DNA of 59,279 nucleotides from JAJPHU01 sp035553375 (GTDB taxonomy: Bacteria > Planctomycetota > Planctomycetia > Gemmatales > Gemmataceae), in NCBI GenBank assembly GCA_035553375.1, contig DATNCY010000251.1, positions 1-59,279 of the forward strand, given 5' to 3'. Made by a program: the position numbers and the translations under genes. Of this stretch, positions 14,935-23,392 are shown piece by piece. Under the pieces are notes generated by a model that saw only the letters and a list, made by a program, of their open reading frames with translations, was not told where the DNA came from and ran no database searches. Within the stretch, counting starts at the first letter, position 1, and each line of letters begins with the position of its first letter.

Positions 14935-16395
14935 ATGCTCGATCGCACCGCCTCCGAACTGCTGGCTCTCCTGTCCCACCGCGAAATTTCCGCCGAGGAA
15001 CTGACGAACCAGTTCCTACAGACCATTCGCCAGCGCGATCCCCAAGTGCGCGCATTCCTGCATGTCGATGAAGAGGACGCGCTCCAGCAGGCGCGAAATG
15101 TCGATGCCCGTCGTCAGCGTGGTGAAGCGCTCGGTCCCTTGGCTGGCGTGCCCGTGGCGATCAAGGATGTGCTTTGCACACGCGGGCTGCCAACCACCTG
15201 CGGCAGCAAAATGCTGCAAAACTATCGGCCGCCCTACGATGCCCACGTCATTAGCCGGTTGCGCGAGGCTGATGCCGTGCTGATCGGCCGCACCAACATG
15301 GACGAGTTCGCGATGGGTTCGTCCACGGAGAACAGCGCCTATCAGATCACGCGCAATCCGTGGGACTTGGAGCGCATCCCCGGCGGTTCGAGCGGCGGTT
15401 CGGCTGCCGCCGTCGCCGCCGGCGAGACACCGTTGGCACTCGGCTCCGACACCGGCGGCTCCATCCGCCAGCCCGCCAGTCTGTGCGGCATCGTCGGTCT
15501 GAAACCGTCTTACGGCCGGGTGTCGCGCTTTGGACTCGTCGCCTTCGCCAGCTCGCTCGATCAAATCGGCCCGTTCAGCCATGACGTGACCGATGCGGCC
15601 CTGCTCCTCGATGCGATCGCCGGCCACGATCCGCGCGACAGCACCAGCGTTGATCGACCGGCGCCGGCCTGCGCGCAAAACGTCGAGAAGCCCTTCACGC
15701 CGCTGACTCTCGGCATCGCCCGCGAGCATTTCGAGAAAGGACTCGATCCAGAGGTGGAGCGGAGCGTGCGCGCGGCGCTGAAAGTCTACGAAGGGCTGGG
15801 CGCGAAGATCGAGGAAGTGTCGCTGCCGCACAGTCCGTACGCTGTTGCCGCGTATTATCTGGTGGCCACGGCGGAGGCATCGAGCAATCTGGCACGCTAT
15901 GACGGCGTCCACTTCGGCCATCGCGCGACCGGCCACACGGATCTGATCGACATGGTTTGCCGTTCGCGCGGCGAAGGCTTCGGCGCCGAAGTCAAGCGCC
16001 GCATCATGCTTGGCACCTATGCTCTGTCCAGTGGCTACAAGGATGCCTATTATCTGAAAGCGCTCAAGGTTCGCCGATTGATCCACGACGATTTCGCCAA
16101 GGTGTTCGCGCGCTGCGATGCATTGGTGGGACCGACTTCGCCGACGCCGGCTTTTCGCATCGGCGAACGCAGCACCGATCCGCTGGCGATGTATCTGGCT
16201 GACATCTACACCATCAGCGCCAACCTTGCCGGTCTGCCCGGCATCAGCATTCCATGCGGATTCACCAGCGCCGGCCTGCCGATTGGTCTGCAAATCCTCG
16301 CCGCGCCGTTTGAGGAAGAGAAAATGCTGCGCATCGCGCGCATGCACGAACGGGCCACCGACTGGCACATGCGGCGGCCGAAGCTTTCCGTTTAG
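14935..16395 (+). CDS. gatA: Asp-tRNA(Asn)/Glu-tRNA(Gln) amidotransferase subunit A
   Basis: GatA is the glutaminase subunit of GatCAB. The 486-residue protein has the amidase-signature triad: Lys77 (GVPVAIKD), Ser152 (GGSSGGS) and nucleophile Ser176 (GSDTGGSIRQP). The 75- and 24-residue spacings fit those known for GatA. Length is normal. Translation starts at the ATG 14935 although only T-rich repeat sequence stands in front of it, so initiation may be leaderless-like or rely on coupling. gatB is absent from the window. A fragment of a palindromic repeat follows the stop. Confident. Confidence 0.96.
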   Translation: MLDRTASELLALLSHREISAEELTNQFLQTIRQRDPQVRAFLHVDEEDALQQARNVDARRQRGEALGPLAGVPVAIKDVLCTRGLPTTCGSKMLQNYRPPYDAHVISRLREADAVLIGRTNMDEFAMGSSTENSAYQITRNPWDLERIPGGSSGGSAAAVAAGETPLALGSDTGGSIRQPASLCGIVGLKPSYGRVSRFGLVAFASSLDQIGPFSHDVTDAALLLDAIAGHDPRDSTSVDRPAPACAQNVEKPFTPLTLGIAREHFEKGLDPEVERSVRAALKVYEGLGAKIEEVSLPHSPYAVAAYYLVATAEASSNLARYDGVHFGHRATGHTDLIDMVCRSRGEGFGAEVKRRIMLGTYALSSGYKDAYYLKALKVRRLIHDDFAKVFARCDALVGPTSPTPAFRIGERSTDPLAMYLADIYTISANLAGLPGISIPCGFTSAGLPIGLQILAAPFEEEKMLRIARMHERATDWHMRRPKLSV

Positions 16396-16401
16396 CCGCG
16401 C

Positions 16402-16430
16402 GGCTTGGCGTTTCGCGCGAAACGTGAACC
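16402..16430. repeat. Degenerate copy of the GTTTCGCGCGAAAC palindrome family
   Basis: GGCTTGGCGTTTCGCGCGAA then ACG resembles half of the perfect palindrome at 44291-44324, with a diverged right end. It lies just after gatA. Confidence 0.6.
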
Positions 16431-16545
16431 CCGCTCCGCTGCGCGTCGCGGCTATACGAAGATTTCTCTGCAATCTCTTGTTGTCATCGTCAGGAGCGAT
16501 ATAGTCATCACGTTGTCAGTGATCTTCCCTGAGTTTCCGGAAAGG

Positions 16546-17724
16546 ATGGCAAGCGTGGGCTACAAACAAACCGCACAGCATCGTTTCGGCAAGGCATCGT
16601 ATCATCAGATTGGCCTGGTGCGCGGGCAGTTCGGTAATGCGCCGATGGAACCGTGGATCAAGTTCCTGCAAGACAGCGGCTTCGATGGCTGGGAGGAAGC
16701 GAGTTGGGAACTCGACCTGAATCGCTGCGCCACCGATGCCGGAGCTGAGGCGTATGCCAAAGAGCGCGTCGAATTGGCGCGCAAGCATGGTCTGGAAATT
16801 TTCACCATCGCCTCGCACTTGCAAGGCCAAGCCCTGGGCGATGAGCCGAGCGCCAAGACCCTGCAATTCGTCAAGGGCGCGCCGATTGAGGCGTACAAGG
16901 CCTGGCGTGCCAAGGGCAACAAACCGCCGCGTACCAATCCTTATTTCGTGCCCGAAGATATTGGCAAGCTAATCCACGAGGCGGCCACACGCGATCTGCT
17001 CGCCATCGTTCGCCTGGCTCATTATCTCGGCAAACTGCAAGATCGCAAAGTTCCCGTTCCCGGCTTCGTCGGTTCGCCGGCTCACTGCTGGAGCCATTTC
17101 TTCCTCTTCCCGCCCTTGCCCACCGCCATCGGCGAGCATTCCATCGCCGACGTGCGCGATGTCAGTCTGGAATTGCTCGTCGAACGCTTTGGTCCGGTCC
17201 TCGACGCCTGCAAGAAATACGGTGTGACGTTCGATCTCGAATGCCATCCCAGCGAACGCGCGATGGGCGATCTGGAGTCGGCCAACGATTACCTGAAGAC
17301 GATGGACAAGGCGGGTTACAGCAGCGTCGTCGGCTTCAATCTCGACGGTTCGCACATGGAATGGCAGGGCGTATCGGTGATCGAATTCATCCGCGAGTTT
17401 GGCGAGCGCATCCATTGTGCGCACGTCAAGGGCGTGCAGGTGATGCGCGAACATTCCCGCGCCGGACGGCTCGGCGGTCATCGGCCGATGGGCCATTGGA
17501 CCAACGGCTGGAATTTCGTTACCGCCGGCACGGCCCGCGATGCCAACAGTCTCGAAGAAATTTTCATCGAATTGAACCGCGTCGGTTTTGATGGCGCGGT
17601 CAGTATCGAGTGGGAAGACAACGACGCCGAGCAGCACGCCGGCGCCCGCACGGCGTTAGCCAACTGCCACAAGGCAGATAATCCGCCCAGCGGGATGCGC
17701 CATGACGCCATGCTCAAGGCGTGA
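16546..17724 (+). CDS. Sugar phosphate isomerase/epimerase (xylose-isomerase-like TIM barrel)
   Basis: A 392-residue AP-endonuclease-2/xylose-isomerase-like TIM-barrel protein, as used in inositol and sugar catabolism. Supporting segments are WIKFLQDSGFDGWEEASWEL, YGVTFDLECHPSERAMGDLE, GFNLDGSHMEWQG, RIHCAHVKG and VGFDGAVSIEWEDNDAEQ, where Glu, Asp and His residues at strand ends form the usual metal site. Two starts are possible: ATG 16546, and GTG 16555, which has an AAAGGA site at 8 bp. The long upstream open frame has no conservation and includes repeat DNA. The substrate cannot be told. It is followed by a hairpin at 17732-17760. Confidence 0.88.
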   Translation: MASVGYKQTAQHRFGKASYHQIGLVRGQFGNAPMEPWIKFLQDSGFDGWEEASWELDLNRCATDAGAEAYAKERVELARKHGLEIFTIASHLQGQALGDEPSAKTLQFVKGAPIEAYKAWRAKGNKPPRTNPYFVPEDIGKLIHEAATRDLLAIVRLAHYLGKLQDRKVPVPGFVGSPAHCWSHFFLFPPLPTAIGEHSIADVRDVSLELLVERFGPVLDACKKYGVTFDLECHPSERAMGDLESANDYLKTMDKAGYSSVVGFNLDGSHMEWQGVSVIEFIREFGERIHCAHVKGVQVMREHSRAGRLGGHRPMGHWTNGWNFVTAGTARDANSLEEIFIELNRVGFDGAVSIEWEDNDAEQHAGARTALANCHKADNPPSGMRHDAMLKA

Positions 17725-17731
17725 CGATATC

Positions 17732-17760
17732 GGCGAGCCGGGACACATTCTCGGCTCGCC
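17732..17760 (+). terminator. Stem-loop after the isomerase gene
   Basis: GGCGAGCCG (17732-17740) and CGGCTCGCC (17752-17760) form a 9-bp GC stem with loop GGACACATTCT. Only a weak GTTAT follows, so termination would be inefficient; it may belong to the GGCGAGCCG repeat group seen at 73-183. Confidence 0.5.
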
Positions 17761-17761
17761 G

Positions 17762-18001
17762 TTATGGGGATTCGGGCGTATCGCCCATAGGAACCGGGGG
17801 TGGCGGCGTGGGTTGCGTGTGGGCGAGCGGGCTGGCGTGGGCGGCGTGAGGGCGTCCTTCGACCGGAGGTTTCGTCACCAGCAACGGATCGGGAGGTTCC
17901 TTGTGCTGGACGGCCGACTTGTGACAGCCAAGCAAGGTGCCGCTGAAGAGCAAGATGCCCCAACCGATGCGTCGGAGTTTCCACCCCATATCTCGCCTCA
18001 T
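17762..18001 (-). CDS. Small Pro-rich lipoprotein
   Basis: A 79-residue protein with a short basic start (MRRDMGWKLRRIG), a hydrophobic stretch (WGILLFSGTLLGC) ending in a good lipobox LLGC, and a Pro/His-rich mature part (KEPPDPLLVTKPPVEGRPHA, then HTQPTPPPPVP). It is probably anchored to a membrane through Cys26 and then disordered. The ATG at 18001 or the one four codons later could start it. It lies after the HEAT-repeat gene on the same strand, separated by a hairpin repeat. No family is recognised. Confidence 0.6.
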   Translation of the reverse strand: MRRDMGWKLRRIGWGILLFSGTLLGCHKSAVQHKEPPDPLLVTKPPVEGRPHAAHASPLAHTQPTPPPPVPMGDTPESP

Positions 18002-18157
18002 TCCGCGCTGAGGTCCATCGTAGAGTTGTTTGGCTATGCAACTCTACCCTCTCGGTTGTTCTTTCGGTGAGAGTCTGCGCGGTTCTTGAAGGGAAAATAA
18101 CCCAGCGAAGATCGTGAAGTTGATTCGGCCGGCAAAAACGACAAGGCAGGGAGATTC

Positions 18158-18202
18158 AGCCGCTTGCGGCTTAGCGGTCTGCTCGCTAAGCCGCAAGCGG
18201 CT
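18158..18202. repeat. GCCGCTTGCGGCTTAGCG hairpin at the HEAT-gene stop
   Basis: Arms AGCCGCTTGCGGCTTAGCG (18158-18176) and its complement (18184-18202). The HEAT-gene TAG overlaps the arm end by 2 bp. Same family as 12059-12102 and 40129-40172. Confidence 0.85.
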
Positions 18203-19772
18203 AATTATGTCGATAGTTCATATCTTCACACAGACGTTCGAGCGCCTCACGAGCATGGTGGGCCACATCGCCATCTTCGGCGTCGGCCAGGCGATCGAGG
18301 TCGGGCCACAGGAGGGTTAGATTCTCTCCCGCGACGGTCTGAATCGTATCGTGGACGCGCTGCGGATCTTCGCTGGTCAAGGTTTGACGGAACCATTGGA
18401 GCGCCTGGCGCTCGCCGAGGCGGGCCAAGGCCGCTCGCGCCGCCTGCCGGACTTCGGGGTTGGGATCGCGGCGGGGATCTTGAAGCGTCAGCAGCACCTC
18501 ATGACGCTGAAGGGGTTCCCACCAGCCGAGACTGCCGACGGCGCTGAGACGAATGGCCGGATCCCAATCGCGCGCAGCCAAGAGCAGGAACGCCTCGGTC
18601 TGAGCAGAGGGATGGCCGCGCAGGGTGCGCAGGATGGCGCGATAAGGCAAGTCCGATGGAAGGGAAGACCGGCGAGGCGAGGTTGCTCGGCGGCGACGCT
18701 GGGCGCGGCGAACCATCGGAATGCGTTCGAGTACCCAGTCGCGCAGCAGCGGCGCGATGCGCGGATGCGATGACCAGTTAAGAACTTCCAGAGCTAATTC
18801 CGCATGCGGATAGTGCGGTGTGGACAACAGCGGCAACACGGCCTCGCCTGCCTCCGCCCGCAATTCGATCAGGGCCAGGAGAATATCGCGCTGCTCCTCG
18901 ACGGACGCCTCCGGCAGACGCTGACAGAGCAGCGACGACGCCTCTTGCAAGAAATCGGTCAGAGCCGGTTCGAGAGCCGTCAGGCGCGACATCTGCCAGC
19001 CGAACGCCTCCACCTCGGACGCATCGCCGGATAACATCGCCTCGGCATGGGGCGCACGCCGTAATACCCGCAACGCTTCCAGATAAACACGCACGGTCAG
19101 CGGATCGATTTTCTCCGTCCGATTGTCCCACAATGTTTCGATCAGTTCGCCGACCCGCGCCTCGGCGACGACGTTGGAGGGCACTCCAAAGCGCAAACCC
19201 TCCAGGGCGCGGTGAAAGACGCGGAGGGCGGAGCGTCCCAGGGGCGTCTCGAACTGACGCAGATAGCCGGAAAAACCCAGGAAACAAATCGTCTCGGCGG
19301 CGAAGAACTGTCCCAAGGGCGGATCGCTGGCCGCTTCGGCGCAGCGCAGCAAATGCGGCAAACTCTGCGCGCGATTGAGGCTGCGCAGACCGTTGGCCAG
19401 GTCGATCCAATACCACGCTTGCTCAATCTGGTCTTCGGTCAGACGACGGTGCAACTGGCGTTCGAGAATGCGGCCGGCGTCGTCAGTGCCCAATTCGGCC
19501 AGGGCGCGAACTTGGACGACATACTGCATGCCGGCGCGCAAGCTGGACTCGATAGCGGTTACTTCGCCGCGCTCCAGCAGATCGCGGAAATGAGCCTTGG
19601 TCGATTCGATGGCCGACTCGCTGAGTTGGCCGCCCTGGAACAGGTCGATATGCTGGCGGCTGATCGGCGACAGTTCGTCGCGCAGATACTGCGGGCGATG
19701 CCGGCGCACCCAGAGCAGGGCCGCCGCCAGCAGCACGGGCAGTAACACAATCAGGATCATTATGGCGTGCAT
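18201..19772 (-). CDS. Membrane-anchored HEAT-repeat-like protein
   Basis: A 523-residue protein. One N-terminal membrane segment (MHAIMILIVLLPVLLAAALL) is followed by a basic stretch and a long all-helical region. Toward the end are HEAT-like units: PAIRLSAVGSLGWWEPLQRH, NPEVRQAARAALARLGERQA and DGDVAHHAREALERLCEDM. An Arg-rich linker (RRAQRRRRATSPRRSS) lies near residue 400. The ATG at 19772 is chosen for GGAGCGGGTG just upstream; the longer frame only reads repeat DNA. It ends the parA-to-HEAT run. HEAT proteins usually serve as scaffolds; the partner is unknown. The stop codon is shared with a hairpin repeat. Confidence 0.85.
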   Translation of the reverse strand: MHAIMILIVLLPVLLAAALLWVRRHRPQYLRDELSPISRQHIDLFQGGQLSESAIESTKAHFRDLLERGEVTAIESSLRAGMQYVVQVRALAELGTDDAGRILERQLHRRLTEDQIEQAWYWIDLANGLRSLNRAQSLPHLLRCAEAASDPPLGQFFAAETICFLGFSGYLRQFETPLGRSALRVFHRALEGLRFGVPSNVVAEARVGELIETLWDNRTEKIDPLTVRVYLEALRVLRRAPHAEAMLSGDASEVEAFGWQMSRLTALEPALTDFLQEASSLLCQRLPEASVEEQRDILLALIELRAEAGEAVLPLLSTPHYPHAELALEVLNWSSHPRIAPLLRDWVLERIPMVRRAQRRRRATSPRRSSLPSDLPYRAILRTLRGHPSAQTEAFLLLAARDWDPAIRLSAVGSLGWWEPLQRHEVLLTLQDPRRDPNPEVRQAARAALARLGERQALQWFRQTLTSEDPQRVHDTIQTVAGENLTLLWPDLDRLADAEDGDVAHHAREALERLCEDMNYRHN

Positions 19773-19788
19773 CACCCGCTCCGCGGAA

Positions 19789-19935
19789 AATCCGAAACTC
19801 GAAATCCGAAATCCGAAATCCGAAAAAATCCAAAAATTCAATCGCCAAATCCCAAACAGATTGGGACGGTAGTTTCTGATTTTTCTTCTTTCGTCATTTC
19901 GATTTCTTTCGGATTTCGGATTTCGGATTTTCCTC
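19789..19935. repeat. GAAATCC heptad inverted repeat between proA and the HEAT gene
   Basis: (GAAATCC)n left arm, core with AAATCCCAAACAG, right arm (GGATTTC)n. The right end touches the proA stop at 19934. Core and arms match the element at 23243-23392. Confidence 0.9.
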
Positions 19936-21220
19936 ACTCGCCTCGCACTTGACCATCCCCATAGACAATATACTTATAGCTGGTCAGTTCAAGCAAACCA
20001 CAAGGCCCGCGCGCGTGGACTTTATCCGTGCTGATGCCGATTTCCGCTCCCAAACCCAACTCCTGTCCATCGTGAAATCGCGTGCTGGCGTTGACCATTA
20101 CCGCCGCTGAATCGACTGCGGCGGTGAAACGCCGAACGGCGGTTAGGTCATTACTCACGATCGCATCCGTGTGCCCTGAACCGTGACGGCTGATGTGGGC
20201 GATCGCTTCTTCCAACCCCGCCACTACCTTGACGGATAACACAAGATCGAGGAATTCGGTATCAAAATCTTCCGCCCCGGCCGGAATTGCTTCGGGTACC
20301 AGCCGGCATGTCGCCGGACAGCCGCGCAGTTCGACGCCGCGACGACGGAGGCCGACGGCCACACGCGGCAGGAACGATGCGGCCACGGTCTCATCGATAA
20401 GTAGACATTCCATGGCATTGCAAACGCCAGGCCGCTGACATTTGGCGTTCAGCACGATGCGCTCGGCTCGATCCAGGTCGGCGCTCTTCTCCACGAAAAC
20501 ATGGCAGATGCCCTTGTAATGCTTGAGTACCGGCATACAGGCCTCTTCGGCAACGCGACGAATTAGACTCTCGCCGCCGCGCGGAATAACCAGATCGATC
20601 AAGTCATTCAGCTTGAGCAGATGACCGACGGCCGCGCGATCAGGCGTCTCGACGAGTTGCACGGCATCCTCCGGCAATTCACAAGAACGTAGGCAATCGC
20701 GCAGAACGCGATGCAGGGCCGTGTTGGAGTGCAGCGCTTCCCGTCCGCCACGCAGCAGGATAGCGTTGCCGCTCTTGATGCTCAGCGCCGCCGCATCAAT
20801 GGTGACGTTGGGCCGCGATTCGTAGATGAACAACAACACGCCCAGCGGTACACCGACCTTGTGGATTTCCAGCCCGTTGGGACGCACGCCACTACCGCGA
20901 ACTTGGCCGACCGGATCGGGCAGGGCCGCAACCTCGCGCATTCCAGCGGCGGCATCGCGCAGACGTTGCGGCGTAAGCCGCAAGCGATCGATCTCGGCTG
21001 CGGTCAAACCAAGTTCGCCGGCCCCGGCCACGTCTTTCTCGTTGGCACGGAGGATCTCGGCGCTCCGCTGTTCGAGCGCATCCGCCGCGCGGACCAACCA
21101 GGCGTTCTTGCGGGCGCCGCTGGCTGTGGCCAGAAGCCGAGCAGCGGCGCGGGCGCGGCGTGCCAGGTCCACGCAATAGGCGGACAGGTCCGAATCGGTT
21201 GGCGAGGATACGATGGTCAT
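19934..21220 (-). CDS. proA: Gamma-glutamyl phosphate reductase
   Basis: ProA reduces gamma-glutamyl phosphate to glutamate semialdehyde with NADPH, the second step of proline synthesis. The 428-residue protein has PLGVLLFIYESRPNVTIDAA, SGNAILLRGGREALHSN, LVIPRGGESLIRRV and the active-site Cys region CQRPGVCNAMECLLID. The C-terminus has STRFHDGQELGLGAEIGIST and the end GLLELTSYKYIVYGDGQ. The ATG at 21220 has GAGAG about 6 bp upstream and lies 10 bp after the cdaR stop, so the two are tightly linked. No proB is in the window. Confident. Confidence 0.96.
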   Translation of the reverse strand: MTIVSSPTDSDLSAYCVDLARRARAAARLLATASGARKNAWLVRAADALEQRSAEILRANEKDVAGAGELGLTAAEIDRLRLTPQRLRDAAAGMREVAALPDPVGQVRGSGVRPNGLEIHKVGVPLGVLLFIYESRPNVTIDAAALSIKSGNAILLRGGREALHSNTALHRVLRDCLRSCELPEDAVQLVETPDRAAVGHLLKLNDLIDLVIPRGGESLIRRVAEEACMPVLKHYKGICHVFVEKSADLDRAERIVLNAKCQRPGVCNAMECLLIDETVAASFLPRVAVGLRRRGVELRGCPATCRLVPEAIPAGAEDFDTEFLDLVLSVKVVAGLEEAIAHISRHGSGHTDAIVSNDLTAVRRFTAAVDSAAVMVNASTRFHDGQELGLGAEIGISTDKVHARGPCGLLELTSYKYIVYGDGQVRGE

Positions 21221-21230
21221 GTTGACTCTC

Positions 21231-22226
21231 TCAAGGTGCGGGGATCGTGGCGTCCAACCCGCGGGAAACACCATCCGACGGCACGAGTTGGAAGGACACG
21301 CCGCGCGGCGGGTCTTGCGCCAACTCGAAATCCTTTGGTAATTGTAGCTGAATCGGCTCATGATATCTGCCCGCCGACGCGCAGTGCCCTTGGATCAAAT
21401 CGACGAAAGCGTACACCTTGGGCAGTTCCTCACACACCGGCCCTTGCACGCGCAGACGGATGCGGCCAGCGCGTTCACCGAAGAACTTGGGCCGTAGAGG
21501 GAAGTCCACCGGACAGAGAAAATGAACCGGCACCTCCGGTAGTTCATAGATTTTCCGTGCCTCCGCCGGCATCCGCACGGTGACACGGTTGGGCGTCACC
21601 TCCACGGGTCGGCCTTCCAGCTCCAGCACCAGCGGCACACGAGCGGCCGCGCCGGTCAGGGCCGAGCGCGTGGGCAGTTCGGAGGGCTGCGTGGAGATGG
21701 CGCGCGCACGCTCAAGTACATCCTGCGGCCCGCGCACTACCACGGTCGCCGGCTCAATCACCACCGGCCCGATCGCTTCTTCGCTGACTGAATCGAAGCG
21801 CACGGGCAGACGCCGCTCGATCAGCCGATGCAGAGTCAGGGAAATGTGGTTGCGTCCCTCGACCATCACCGCCGTGACGCCCGGCGGCGTGTGCAGGTCG
21901 GTACTCTCCACGAGAATCGAATCGATGTAGCGGCTCTCGTTCAAATGCTCGGCCGGTACGGTGAAGGTCAGGGGGATCTGCAACTCATTGTGCTGGAGCA
22001 TGCCCTGCAATTCCCGAATGCGCAAGGGTGATCCGGTGAAGGATACCATGACATGCGTTGAACCCGTCAGTTCAAGGCGATAATGCTCGGCCTGGTCGGG
22101 AGCAAGCGTCACCTGCACCGGGACCGGCACATTATCGAGTACCTCCTGATCGCGACTGCGGGCGTACAGCCAGACCAAAAGCGCCAGGCTTAGCGCAACG
22201 ACCAGAGAGAGCATGCGATCAAACAT
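21231..22226 (-). CDS. cdaR: YbbR-domain protein, CdaA regulator-like
   Basis: A 331-residue protein with one N-terminal membrane segment (MFDRMLSLVVALSLALLVWL) and extracytoplasmic YbbR-type repeats, e.g. VPVPVQVTLAPDQAEHYRLE, GSPLRIRELQ, VVIEPATVVVRGPQDVLERA. CdaR binds and modulates the diadenylate cyclase CdaA in Firmicutes, and cdaA lies directly upstream. The ATG at 22226 starts 3 bp from heptad repeat DNA, which supplies GGAAGG as ribosome-binding site; the longer frame only reads the repeat. proA follows 10 bp later. The symbol is given by context and domain; the YbbR call is firm. Confidence 0.85.
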   Translation of the reverse strand: MFDRMLSLVVALSLALLVWLYARSRDQEVLDNVPVPVQVTLAPDQAEHYRLELTGSTHVMVSFTGSPLRIRELQGMLQHNELQIPLTFTVPAEHLNESRYIDSILVESTDLHTPPGVTAVMVEGRNHISLTLHRLIERRLPVRFDSVSEEAIGPVVIEPATVVVRGPQDVLERARAISTQPSELPTRSALTGAAARVPLVLELEGRPVEVTPNRVTVRMPAEARKIYELPEVPVHFLCPVDFPLRPKFFGERAGRIRLRVQGPVCEELPKVYAFVDLIQGHCASAGRYHEPIQLQLPKDFELAQDPPRGVSFQLVPSDGVSRGLDATIPAP

Positions 22227-22228
22227 CT

Positions 22229-22389
22229 TTCCGCCTTCCGCTTTCCGCTTTCCGCCTTCCGCTCTCCGCTTTCCGCTTTCCGCTATCCGCTTTCCGCTAT
22301 CCGCTTTCCGCTTTCCGCTTTCCGCTTTCCGATATCGATTCTGCCGGATAGCGGGCGGCGGATAGCGGATAGCGGATAGCGGATAGCGG
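22229..22389. repeat. GGATAGC/CCGCTTT heptad inverted repeat between cdaA and cdaR
   Basis: About fourteen CCGC(T)TT-type heptads (22229-22335) face a shorter (GGATAGC)n arm (22343-22389) across GATATCGATTCTG. The longest array in the window; the long arm is pure pyrimidine-rich on the plus strand. The cdaA stop immediately follows. Confidence 0.9.
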
Positions 22390-23226
22390 TCAGGCGGCAG
22401 AACGCTGATGGGCAGTCCCCGTCGTTCCATTGGGCGGGCTGTTATCGCGGCTGCTCAGCAGGGCCGCGAGGCGGCGCGATAGGTTCTCGCGCGGCACCGG
22501 CTCAAGACGACCGGCGACGGCCAACGAAATGCGACCGGTCTCCTCGCTGACCACCAGCAGGACGGCGTCGGTTTCCTCGCTCATGCACAGGGCGGATCGA
22601 TGGCGCATGCCCATGTGCATACTGGCACCCTCGGGCGGTTGGCCGAGTGGCAGTTGACAGGCGGCCGCGGCGATGTGGCCGCCGCACAGGATGACAGCAC
22701 CATCATGCAGCGGACTGCGTTTGGAGAAGATCGCGCGTAACAGGTTGGCCGATACCTCGCCATCAATCAACTCGCCTGTCTCGACGTACATGGCCAACGT
22801 CATTTCGCGCTCGATGGCGATGAGGGCGCCGATGCAGTCACGCGACATCGCCTCGGCAGCGTCGGCCAGTTTGTCGGCGACCGGTTGCTGAGGCGTGCGG
22901 ACGAAGTAACGCAGAATGCGATAACGTCCCAGTACCATAAGGCCGCGGCGCAACTCCGGCTGAAAGATGACCAGCAACCCAAGCAACACCGTGGTTAGCA
23001 GGTAATCGAGAACCCGGCCGAGGACGGTCAAATCGAAACTGGCAATCACAACCTGGGCGACGAGGAACAAGCCGACGACCACCAGACCCAGACCGCGCAC
23101 GATGCCCGCTCCGCGCGTCTTGCCGAGCAGACGCAGAATTAAGTAGATAGTCACGGCGAGGATGGCGATTTCCACTCCGTCGCGTGTGCCCACCGATTCA
23201 TAAAGTTGGGCCAGGCGTTCTCTCAA
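22390..23226 (-). CDS. cdaA: Diadenylate cyclase (c-di-AMP synthase), CdaA type
   Basis: CdaA makes c-di-AMP from two ATP at the inner membrane. The protein (278 residues) has three N-terminal membrane segments (IAILAVTIYLILRLLG, GLGLVVVGLFLVAQVVIA, VLDYLLTTVLLGLLVIF) and a DAC domain with the DGA motif (PLHDGAVIL, about 175-177) and RHR motif (MRHRSAL, about 208-210). The best start is TTG at 23226, behind GGGGAGAGG; a TTG at 23241 would place that site inside the gene. The C-terminal tail (SSRDNSPPNGTTGTAHQRSA) is probably disordered. It precedes cdaR as in Firmicutes operons. Confident of the family. Confidence 0.93.
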   Translation of the reverse strand: MRERLAQLYESVGTRDGVEIAILAVTIYLILRLLGKTRGAGIVRGLGLVVVGLFLVAQVVIASFDLTVLGRVLDYLLTTVLLGLLVIFQPELRRGLMVLGRYRILRYFVRTPQQPVADKLADAAEAMSRDCIGALIAIEREMTLAMYVETGELIDGEVSANLLRAIFSKRSPLHDGAVILCGGHIAAAACQLPLGQPPEGASMHMGMRHRSALCMSEETDAVLLVVSEETGRISLAVAGRLEPVPRENLSRRLAALLSSRDNSPPNGTTGTAHQRSAA

Positions 23227-23242
23227 TGATCCTCTCCCCAAA

Positions 23243-23392
23243 AATCCGAAATCCGAAATCCGAAATCCGAAAGAAACTCAAAATCCAAATCATCAAATCC
23301 CAAACGCAACGATTTTATGGTTTCCGATTTTCTTTTTCATCCTTTGGATTTCTTTCGGATTTCGGATTTCGGATTTCGGATTTCAGCACTTT
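23243..23392. repeat. GAAATCC heptad inverted repeat between folP and cdaA
   Basis: (AAATCCG)n left arm, core AAATCCCAAACGCAACG, right arm (GGATTTC)n. The right arm overlaps the last codons and stop of folP, which end inside the repeat. Same family as 14769-14934 and 19789-19935. Confidence 0.9.

Noticed and set aside
15016..16473. 485-codon minus-strand frame opposite gatA
   Set aside because: gatA is certain on the plus strand; the antisense frame has no family resemblance.
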